A DNA stretch of 42,668 nt, from assembly GCA_964593865.1 (NCBI GenBank), contig CAZQKE010000036.1:1-42668 (forward strand), in the 5' to 3' direction. Below, in pieces: positions 25,527 to 32,576 of this stretch. Positions within the stretch are counted from its first letter, which is position 1. Every line of letters begins with the position of its first letter. This DNA is from CAZQKE01 sp964593865. GTDB lineage: Bacteria; Chloroflexota; Anaerolineae; JAAYZQ01. The notes under the pieces were generated by a model. It ran no database searches. It was not told where the DNA came from and saw only the letters and a list, made by a program, of their open reading frames with translations. The position numbers and the translations under genes were made by a program.

Positions 25527-26966
25527 ATGTTGAACCGGGTGCTTGGTTCCCCCGTGGGGGACGAGGAAACCGCCGTCAAGGCCAGATCGCTGACCCTGTT
25601 GGCCCTGGTCACGGCGGTCCTGGCAGTTGCCTATGTCTTGGTGCTGTGGATCGGCGCGCCGGATCAGCTCACCGGTGGGGCCGTGGGCGGCCTGTTGGCC
25701 GCTTTTGCTTTGAGCGTGGGGTGCTTTTGGCTGGCCCGCCGAGGGCGCGTGCGCCTGTCCGCTGCCATCCTGTTCGCGGGCCTGTTTGCGACCATCTGCC
25801 TCTACATGACCGAACCGGCCAACACCATCTCCGACCTGACGATGGCCCCTTTCCTCTACATCCTGGTCGTCCTGCCCGCAGGCTACATCCTTCATCCCGG
25901 CGTTTCGTTCGTGGCGACGACGCTGGGCGCGATTTACACCGTCACCTTTATCCTGATCGCCCAACCCGCAGCTTACGTCGGCTTTGCACACAAATCCAGC
26001 TTCTGGTCCAATGTGGGACTGGCCTTCGCCTTGTGTTACATCCTGTCGGCCATTGCCTGGGTATTCGGCGAAGGCGTCACCCGCGCCCTGGACCGCACCC
26101 GGCAGCAAAACCGCCGCCTCCGGCAGTTGACCGAAGAACTGGCCGCCCAGCGTCGCTTACAGGCCGAAACCGGTCGACGCATCCTGGATCTGGCCGAACG
26201 CCTGACCGTTGCCTCCAAGCGGCAGGCCAGCGGTTCAAACCGACAGGCAGCAGCCGTGGCCCAAGTCTCCACCTCCATCGGCGAATTGGAGCAAGCGGCC
26301 AAAGAGATCGCCCAAAATGCCCGGCAGGTGGATGAGGCCGCGCGGGAGACCCTGCAAAACGCCCAGGAAGGGCAGGCGGTCATCTGGCGGAATAACGAGG
26401 CCATGGGCCTTATCAGCGCCAACGCCCAAAAGGGCGTCCGAGAAGCGGAGGAACTGGCAAGACATCTCAAGCAGGTGGACCGCGTGGCGGCGATCATGAG
26501 CAAGATCGCCGATCAGATTCAGCTGGTGGCCTTCAACGCTACCCTGGAAGCCGCCGAAGCCGGGGCCGCCGGGCAACGGTTCGGCGTCGTCGCCGCCGAA
26601 ATGAAGGACCTGGCCGCCGATTCCCTCAAACAGGCCAAACAGGTGGCCCGGATCGTGCAGCAGCTCCAGGAAGCGGGTGAGGCGGTGGTGAGCCTGAGCG
26701 GCGAACAGGTGCGCGTCGTCCAAGCCGGTGCGGAGGCGGTCGGCCGTTCCGGCGCGGCCCACCAGGCCATCATCGCTTCGGCGGAGCGGCTGGCCCACTT
26801 GGCCGCCCAGATCCAGCAGGCCACGGCCCAGCAGCAACAGGCCAGCGAACAGGTGGCCGACTCGGTCCAAGAGATCAAGGCGGTGGCCGACCGCTGGGTG
26901 GTAAGCAGCTACCAAATGGATGAGATGGTCAATGCACTCCAATCGCTGGCGGAACAATTGGTCTGA
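25527..26966 (+). CDS. membrane chemoreceptor-like protein (MCP signalling domain, six TM)
   Basis: 479 residues. Six hydrophobic segments (about 20-205), then a short coiled coil and an MCP-like signalling domain. The receptor tip is recognisable but degenerate: IADQIQLVAFNATLEAAEAG in place of the usual IxxQTNLLALNAAIEAARAG, followed by GQRFGVVAAEMKDLAADSLK. No HAMP domain and no periplasmic sensor is seen. No che genes are in the window; it may couple to a chemosensory array or to another signalling output. Start ATG at 25527 after AAGGAGG. Its end runs into the DUF2723 gene in another frame. Confidence 0.75.
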   Translation: MLNRVLGSPVGDEETAVKARSLTLLALVTAVLAVAYVLVLWIGAPDQLTGGAVGGLLAAFALSVGCFWLARRGRVRLSAAILFAGLFATICLYMTEPANTISDLTMAPFLYILVVLPAGYILHPGVSFVATTLGAIYTVTFILIAQPAAYVGFAHKSSFWSNVGLAFALCYILSAIAWVFGEGVTRALDRTRQQNRRLRQLTEELAAQRRLQAETGRRILDLAERLTVASKRQASGSNRQAAAVAQVSTSIGELEQAAKEIAQNARQVDEAARETLQNAQEGQAVIWRNNEAMGLISANAQKGVREAEELARHLKQVDRVAAIMSKIADQIQLVAFNATLEAAEAGAAGQRFGVVAAEMKDLAADSLKQAKQVARIVQQLQEAGEAVVSLSGEQVRVVQAGAEAVGRSGAAHQAIIASAERLAHLAAQIQQATAQQQQASEQVADSVQEIKAVADRWVVSSYQMDEMVNALQSLAEQLV

Positions 26967-26997
26967 AAGAAGCCCTGCGGCCCGGACCGACCGGCTG

Positions 26998-28098
26998 ATG
27001 GCAGCCCTGGTGGGAGGCTGTGCCCTGCTGCTCTATATTGCGACCCTGGCCCCCACCGTCCTGCCCGGAGACGGCGGCGAGTTCCAATTCGTGCCCTGCC
27101 TGGCGGGCATCGCCCACCCCACCGGCTATCCCCTTTACATCCTGCTGGGCTGGGCCTGGTCCCACTTGCTGCCTCTGGGTGATGTAGCCTATCGGATGAA
27201 CCTGTTCTCCGCCTTTTGGGCTGCGCTGGCGGTGGCCCTGCTCTACCCCACGGTCCGTCTCCTGCTGGCCCAAGCCGTACCGCACCTTGCGCCGGGGATG
27301 AACCGCTTGCTGTCTGTCCTGGCCGCCCTCACCTTCGCCGTGACGCCCACCCTCTGGTCCCAAGCCACCATCGCCGAAGTCTACGGCCTGCACATCTTTT
27401 TTGTTGTGTTGCTCCTCTACCTGGCCCTGCGCCGGGGAGAGCAGCCCGATCTCCGCTCCCCGGTCCCCCTTGCCTTCTCCTTCGGCCTGGCCCTGACCCA
27501 CCACCGCACCACTTTGCTCCTGGCCCCCGCCCTTCTGGTCTATCTCCGGCTCACCGCAAGGGACAAACGCCTGTGGCCGCCTGCCACCCGCCGCCTGTTC
27601 CCCACCGCCTGCTACCTGCTGCTTGCCATCACCTTGCCCCTCCTCCTCTACCTCTACATCCCCCTTCGCGCACCCCAAACCCCCTACCTGCGCTTGCCTC
27701 TGGATGCCGACCGCGAACTGGTCCTCTATGAAAACACCTGGGCCGATTTCCTGGATTTCGTCGCCGGTGGCCCCTTCGGCGGTTCGGTGGACCTGACGGT
27801 GGACCTGGGGGCACGCTTGAGCATGGCCTGGGGCTTGCTGCGGGCCGAAATCCCCTGGCCGGGTTTGGTCTTGGCTCTAACCGGCCTGTTGGGGTTGCTG
27901 CTGTACCGCCGTTGGGCGATCCTGGCTCTGACCGGCTTGGCCTATACTGCCGTCGTCGCTTTCAACCTGGTCTATACCATCGGCGATATCTTTGTCCTGT
28001 TCATCCCTTCCTACCTGATCGTGGTACTGTGGATGGCGCTGGGGGCCGGAATGCTGGCGGATGGATTGGCCCGGTGGCTTGGCGCCCGGCTTGTCTAA
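26998..28098 (+). CDS. DUF2723 membrane protein (glycosyltransferase-like)
   Basis: 366 residues with about ten TM helices. The family motif GDGGEFQFVPCLAGIAHPTG (about 22-41), including the acidic pair and HPTGYPLY, is typical of DUF2723 proteins, which resemble lipid-linked-sugar O-mannosyltransferases of the GT-C fold. The start is uncertain: ATG at 26998 is the first one after the MCP stop and has no visible box; the frame is open upstream to 26920, overlapping the MCP. Transferase activity is inferred. Confidence 0.75.
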   Translation: MAALVGGCALLLYIATLAPTVLPGDGGEFQFVPCLAGIAHPTGYPLYILLGWAWSHLLPLGDVAYRMNLFSAFWAALAVALLYPTVRLLLAQAVPHLAPGMNRLLSVLAALTFAVTPTLWSQATIAEVYGLHIFFVVLLLYLALRRGEQPDLRSPVPLAFSFGLALTHHRTTLLLAPALLVYLRLTARDKRLWPPATRRLFPTACYLLLAITLPLLLYLYIPLRAPQTPYLRLPLDADRELVLYENTWADFLDFVAGGPFGGSVDLTVDLGARLSMAWGLLRAEIPWPGLVLALTGLLGLLLYRRWAILALTGLAYTAVVAFNLVYTIGDIFVLFIPSYLIVVLWMALGAGMLADGLARWLGARLV

Positions 28099-28119
28099 AA
28101 CCTGCCTTGCGGGTATAAT
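28091..28119 (+). promoter_or_regulatory. promoter of the GH-A-like gene
   Basis: -35 TTGTCT (28091-28096), 17-bp spacer, -10 TATAAT (28114-28119), about 37 bases before the GTG start. Confidence 0.7.
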
Positions 28120-28156
28120 CAAACGGCCCGTCGGAGGAGACGGAAGGAGGTGCGGC

Positions 28157-29599
28157 GTGGGATACTCTTTGTTAGGTGCGCATATCAACTCCACGGTGAG
28201 CGGTCTGCCCGAAACCATCAAAGAATGGAAGCCGCCCCTGGTTGTGATCCTGGATCACAGCGACGTGTGGCACGCGGTCAAGGCTGCCTCACCGCAAACC
28301 CTGTTTGTGGGCCGCCTCTTTCTTGCCTCCGAACCGGATTTTAACGACCCCTACCTAAACCCCATCCGCGCTGCCCGCGACCATTGCGCCAAAGTGCTGC
28401 CCTGGGCGGAACGGATGGGCGACACCTATGATTTTTGGCAAGGAGTCAACGAGCCGATCATCCAATCGCCGGAGGCGATGGCCCGTTATGCCGCCTTTGA
28501 CGCCGAGCGGGCGCGGTACATGGCCGGTTACGGCTTCCGGGTCGCCATCGGTAGCTTCTCCGTGGGCAACCCGGAGCTGGCATATTGGCGACAATACATC
28601 CCCGCTCTGGAAGCGGCCCTTCAGTACGGCGGCGCGCTGGCCCTTCACGAATACGCCTGGCCTACCCTGGACCACGAGTGGGAGTGGTACTTGCTCCGCC
28701 ACCGCAAAGTTTACTTTGGCGATCCGGAACACGGCTGGGAAGGGTTGCCCGATCACCTCAAAACCCTGCCCTTGTTGATCACCGAGTGCGGGCTGGATGG
28801 ATTGATCGAGCAGGGCCACCCTCCACGGGGTTGGAAAGTGCTCTACGGCGACGATCCCGACAAGTACCTTCGGCAGCTGGCCTGGTATGATGCCGAGTTG
28901 GTCAAAGATACCTATGTAATGGGAGCGGCCATCTACTGCCTGGCTCCGCCCGACTCCCAATGGCGTAGCTACGACATCTGGCCTGAACCGGCCAAAACAT
29001 TGGCAGCCCAAGCCACTCCCCTTTACCGCTGGGGAGAGATTGAGCCGCCCGCGCCACCGGAGCCGTCGGAGCCGGAACCCGAACCGGAGCCTCCGACTTC
29101 TCCCTGGAAGATGGATGTTGAATATCGGCCCGGTTCGCGCATTATCGCCGGTTCTTTCCCCACCGCGGGCATCGCGCTGACCGTCACCGACCCGTGGGGC
29201 AATGCTGTCACCGTGATCAGCGGTTCCAAGCCCGATTACGGCGTCGGCGGGTTTGAGGTCCTGACCGGCAACATCGCCCTTTACACCCTCACTTTTCTCG
29301 ACCAGCGGTTTGAAGTCCAGACCCACGATGGAATGACCCTCGTCACCTTCACCCAGGTCGAAACCCCGCCGGAGGAAGAACCACCCGAAGAAGAGCCGCC
29401 GGAGGAAGAGCCACCTGAGGAAGAGCCGCCGGAGGAGGAACCACCTGAAGAGGAGCCGCCGGAGGAGGAACCCCCTTCTGAGGAGCCTCCACCCTGCGAG
29501 GAATCATCCGATTTGGAGACTCTATTCGGTGAACTGTTCAAGCGGCTGGACCGGATCATCGCCGCATTGGAGCAGCACCTTTCGTCCGGGGCGGAGTAG
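28157..29599 (+). CDS. clan GH-A-like glycoside hydrolase fold with Ig-like domain, PPEEE linker and C-terminal helix
   Basis: 480 residues from the GTG at 28157 (AAGGAGG upstream). Residues 1-300 look like a TIM barrel of clan GH-A: WQGVNEP gives a candidate acid/base E99, and LLITECGLDG a candidate nucleophile E210. A Pro/Glu linker (near 300), a beta-sandwich-like domain (about 315-395; ALTVTDPWGNAVTVI) and seven PPEEE repeats (about 400-438) follow. It ends with an amphipathic helix LFGELFKRLDRIIAALEQHL. No signal peptide or membrane segment is visible, so localisation is unclear. The same type of terminal helix is in the protein at 35171. Substrate unknown; could be a catalytically inactive relative. 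Confidence 0.75.
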   Translation: MGYSLLGAHINSTVSGLPETIKEWKPPLVVILDHSDVWHAVKAASPQTLFVGRLFLASEPDFNDPYLNPIRAARDHCAKVLPWAERMGDTYDFWQGVNEPIIQSPEAMARYAAFDAERARYMAGYGFRVAIGSFSVGNPELAYWRQYIPALEAALQYGGALALHEYAWPTLDHEWEWYLLRHRKVYFGDPEHGWEGLPDHLKTLPLLITECGLDGLIEQGHPPRGWKVLYGDDPDKYLRQLAWYDAELVKDTYVMGAAIYCLAPPDSQWRSYDIWPEPAKTLAAQATPLYRWGEIEPPAPPEPSEPEPEPEPPTSPWKMDVEYRPGSRIIAGSFPTAGIALTVTDPWGNAVTVISGSKPDYGVGGFEVLTGNIALYTLTFLDQRFEVQTHDGMTLVTFTQVETPPEEEPPEEEPPEEEPPEEEPPEEEPPEEEPPEEEPPSEEPPPCEESSDLETLFGELFKRLDRIIAALEQHLSSGAE

Positions 29600-29658
29600 T
29601 TGACATGATCCCCGGCTCGCCGCCGAGGATGGAAATCCCCGGCGGCTCTGCCTGGGGC

Positions 29659-29743
29659 GGTGGCGACTCCGGTCGCTCCTTTCAGGCCTGCAGCGGGGCG
29701 TATTCGTGCATTCGCGCCCGATTCGTGGACGGCCCGTCATTTT
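29659..29743 (+). repeat. dispersed structured element, copy C
   Basis: Plus-strand copy ending 23 bases before the yjbQ ATG. It starts with GGCGACTCCGGTCGCTCC, then TTTCAGGCCTGC, core stem GGGCG (29696-29700) / CGCCC (29715-29719), and ends CGTGGACGGCCCGTCATTTT, as in copy B. It is the shortest copy. Confidence 0.75.
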
Positions 29744-29766
29744 AGGAACCGGAGGAGACGTGAAGA

Positions 29767-30168
29767 ATGTTGACGGAGATCCAGGTGCGAACCCGCTCCC
29801 ACAGTGAGTTTCGGGACATCACCTCCCAGGTGCAGCGGGTGGTGGATGAGAGCGGTGTAGAAGAAGGCATCTGTCACCTCTTTCTACCCCACACCACGGC
29901 GGCTCTCACCCTCAACGAAAATTGGGACCCCAACGTGCGGGGCGACCTGGTGCGTGCCCTGGCCGCCTTGATCCCCAACGTCCCATACCGCCACGGCGAA
30001 GGCAATTCCCCGGCACACCTGATGTCTAGCCTGTTGGGCAACAACGAAACGTTGTTGGTGCATGGTGGGCGGTTGGTGTTGGGCAGTTGGCAGGGCATCT
30101 ACCTGGCCGAGTTTGACGGCCCACGCCGTCGCCGGGTGGTGGTCAAAGTAGTAGCCGATACAAAATAG
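29767..30168 (+). CDS. yjbQ: YjbQ / UPF0047 family protein
   Basis: 133 residues, full family length. Signature FLPHTTAALTLNENWDPNVR (about 39-58) and YRHGEGNSPAHLMSSLLG, then GRLVLGSWQGIYLAEFDGPR near the C-terminus. Conserved His residues probably bind metal; some members show weak thiamine-phosphate synthase activity. The ATG at 29767 follows GGAGGAGACG. The leader is formed by element copy C. Confidence 0.92.
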   Translation: MLTEIQVRTRSHSEFRDITSQVQRVVDESGVEEGICHLFLPHTTAALTLNENWDPNVRGDLVRALAALIPNVPYRHGEGNSPAHLMSSLLGNNETLLVHGGRLVLGSWQGIYLAEFDGPRRRRVVVKVVADTK

Positions 30169-30187
30169 CCCAAATCGCGGCATCTAT

Positions 30188-30216
30188 TTGCGGTTCATTC
30201 CCCTTTCCGGTATAAT
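30188..30216 (+). promoter_or_regulatory. promoter of trpS
   Basis: -35 TTGCGG (30188-30193), 17-bp spacer, -10 TATAAT (30211-30216). The leader of about 110 bases before the ATG shows no T-box consensus. Confidence 0.7.
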
Positions 30217-30331
30217 GATCGCGGCTTGGACCGCCGTCCCTTTGCGATCCGGCGGGGCGCGGCGGGCGCAGATCACACAAGCAGCCCGGCGTCGGCCTCC
30301 GGCTTTCTATCTTGAAGGAGGAGTAGAAGCG

Positions 30332-31312
30332 ATGAACAAGAAAGGACGGGTTTTCAGCGGAGCGCGACCCACAGGGCGTCAACACCTGGGCAACTACTTG
30401 GGGGCCATCCGCAACTATGTGGCCTTGCAGGATGAGTATGAGTGCGTCTACTGTGTAGTAGACCTCCACGCCCTGACGACGCTACAGGACACCGACAAAC
30501 TGCGGCAGTGGACCTGGGAGATGACGCTGGACTGGCTGGCCGCCGGGATGCGTCCCGAAGAGACGATCATCTTTGTCCAGTCCCACGTGCCCCAAGTGAC
30601 GGTTCTACACACCATCCTCTCCATGGTCACTCCCCTGGGCTGGCTCACCCGTCTGCCCACTTTTAAGGAAAAGGTCCGCCAGCAGCCGGATAACGTCAAC
30701 TACGGGCTGGTGGGCTACCCCGTGCTGATGGCCGCCGACATCACCCTCTACAAAGCCGACACGGTTCCCGTCGGTGTGGATCAGGCCCCCCACCTGGAGT
30801 TCACCCGCGAGATCGTGCGCCGTTTCAACCGTCATTTCGGTCCGGTGTTGGTGGAACCCCAAGCCAAGTACACCGAGTTTACCAAAGTGCTGGGTACGGA
30901 CGGCAAAAACAAAATGAGCAAATCCCTGCACAACCATATTGAGATCGCCGCCACGCCGGAGGAGATCTGGCAGCGGGTACGGACGATGGTTACGGACCCG
31001 GCCCGCCGCTACCGCAACGATCCCGGACACCCGGAGGTGTGTAACGTCTTTGCCCTGCACCGCTTCTTCTCTGCCGACGAAGTGGATCAAATCGCCGCCG
31101 ATTGTCGCTCGGCGGCCATCGGATGCGTGGACTGCAAGAAAAAGTTTGCCCAAAATCTGGCCGACTACTTTGCACCTTTCCGCGAACGCCGCGCTCAACT
31201 CGCCGCCGACCCTGACTATGTATGGGATGTCCTGGCCGACGGCGCCCGCCGGGCCGGTGCTATCGCCGACGAGGTTTTGAATGAAGTCAAAGCTGCCGTA
31301 GGGCTGCCCTGA
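30332..31312 (+). CDS. trpS: tryptophanyl-tRNA synthetase
   Basis: 326 residues, class Ic synthetase. HIGH-type motif SGARPTGRQHLGNYLGA (about 9-25), YPVLMAADITLYKAD near 132, GVDQAPHLEFTREI near 150 and KMSKS (GKNKMSKSLHN, near 196). Charges tRNA-Trp. The ATG at 30332 follows AAGGAGGAG; upstream in-frame codons overlap the promoter. CVDCKKK near the C-terminus is a feature of one TrpS subgroup. An MFS gene follows after 15 bp. Confidence 0.96.
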   Translation: MNKKGRVFSGARPTGRQHLGNYLGAIRNYVALQDEYECVYCVVDLHALTTLQDTDKLRQWTWEMTLDWLAAGMRPEETIIFVQSHVPQVTVLHTILSMVTPLGWLTRLPTFKEKVRQQPDNVNYGLVGYPVLMAADITLYKADTVPVGVDQAPHLEFTREIVRRFNRHFGPVLVEPQAKYTEFTKVLGTDGKNKMSKSLHNHIEIAATPEEIWQRVRTMVTDPARRYRNDPGHPEVCNVFALHRFFSADEVDQIAADCRSAAIGCVDCKKKFAQNLADYFAPFRERRAQLAADPDYVWDVLADGARRAGAIADEVLNEVKAAVGLP

Positions 31313-31327
31313 GGACCGGTTTATCCC

Positions 31328-32488
31328 ATGTCTCAAAAGAATCGTTACCCTTTTGACTTCTACCTAGCCCTGGCGGCGAATCTGTTCTTCTTCGCAGGGT
31401 TTCAATGGACCTTTGCCACTTTACCCGCCTACTTGCAGGAGATCGGTGGTGGCGCAGCAGACATCGGTTTGGCCTTTGGCCTCCTGAGCCTTAGCGCGGT
31501 GGCATCCCGCCCCGCCGTCGGTTGGTTGGCAGACCATTGGGGGCGCAAGCCGGTGCTCCTTTTGGGGGCGGTGATCGTCTGTCTGGTCCCGGCGCTGTAT
31601 GCCCTGACCCGCTCCTTGTGGCTCTTTCAGGCCGAACGGGTGCTCCACGGCTTGGGCATGGCCGCCTTCACCACCGCTTACACCACCCTGATCGGCGACC
31701 TGGCCCCCCCGGAGCGGCGGGGAGAGGCCATGGGGCTATCGGGCGTGACCAACAATGTGGGAATGCTCGTGGCCCCCGTCCTGGGTGTATCTACGGCGGC
31801 GGCCTGGGGCTATGCCGCCCATTTTTGGATATCGGCGGCAATTACCGTCCTCAGCCCGCTGCTGCTCCTGTTCGTCACCGAGCCGGAGCGGAGGAGCAAG
31901 AGCATCCCTATCCGGCAGGAGAGCTTGCGCGCGGTAGCCCGGTTGCGGCCTGTGTGGGTTGCCTCTCTGGGCGTGACCGGCTTGGCCGTGTCCTTTGGTG
32001 CGGTGTTGAGCTTCCTGGCCCCCTTCGCCGCCGAGCACGACCTGACCGCAGCAGGAGTCTATTTTTCGGCCATGGCCTTGGCCATGATCGTCGCCCAAAG
32101 CGGGGCCGGTTGGCTTTCCGACCGGGTGGGACGCAGGGCCGTGACCATACCGGGGTTGGCCTTGACCGTCGTGGCGGTGGCGGGGTTGGCGATGGTGCGC
32201 AGCGACGCCGCCCTGGTGTTGCTGGGCATAGCCTTTGGAACCGCCTGGGGGTTGAGCCGAGCCGGCATGGATACCTCCGTGGTGGAAGCGGTCCCGGCCC
32301 GGCAGCGGGGCAAAGCCGTCAGTGTCTTTTTTACCTCTTTTGACATCGGCGTTGGCGTGGGATCTTTTGGCCTGGGGATCATCGCCCAGGAGGGAGGATA
32401 TGGCGCCGCCTTCTATGCTGCGGCTCTGTGGTCCATCCTCGCGCTGGGAAGCTACACCTTGTGGAGCGTAGAATCCCGGCCGGAGTGA
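31328..32488 (+). CDS. MFS transporter
   Basis: 386 residues with about 12 TM helices. The family loop WLADHWGRKPVLLLGAVI (between TM2 and TM3) and its counterpart WLSDRVGRRAVTIPG in the second half mark the two six-helix bundles. RVLHGLGMAAFTTAYTTLI resembles TM4-5 of drug and sugar-efflux type carriers. Substrate not predictable. Likely co-transcribed with trpS; ribosome binding site weak (GAGG about 12 bases upstream). Confidence 0.9.
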   Translation: MSQKNRYPFDFYLALAANLFFFAGFQWTFATLPAYLQEIGGGAADIGLAFGLLSLSAVASRPAVGWLADHWGRKPVLLLGAVIVCLVPALYALTRSLWLFQAERVLHGLGMAAFTTAYTTLIGDLAPPERRGEAMGLSGVTNNVGMLVAPVLGVSTAAAWGYAAHFWISAAITVLSPLLLLFVTEPERRSKSIPIRQESLRAVARLRPVWVASLGVTGLAVSFGAVLSFLAPFAAEHDLTAAGVYFSAMALAMIVAQSGAGWLSDRVGRRAVTIPGLALTVVAVAGLAMVRSDAALVLLGIAFGTAWGLSRAGMDTSVVEAVPARQRGKAVSVFFTSFDIGVGVGSFGLGIIAQEGGYGAAFYAAALWSILALGSYTLWSVESRPE

Positions 32489-32576
32489 AGGCGTTCGGTG
32501 CGAATGCCCCGGCCCATCCGCAACTCGTGCGGCCCCGATGCCTCCCGGAGCCAAGCCCTGGGAAGGGGAGAGCCGG

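Noticed and set aside
29370..29490. Regular 30-bp repeats that could be a CRISPR array
   Set aside because: There are no spacers; the repeats are contiguous and encode PPEEE units in a good reading frame.
29281..29559. Minus-strand ORF with GGSSSGGSSS repeats opposite the GH-A-like gene
   Set aside because: It is the antisense reading of the PPEEE codons and has no ribosome binding site or other support.
30217..30331. T-box riboswitch before trpS
   Set aside because: No AGGGTGGNACCGCG box, specifier stem or terminator could be found in the 115-base leader.
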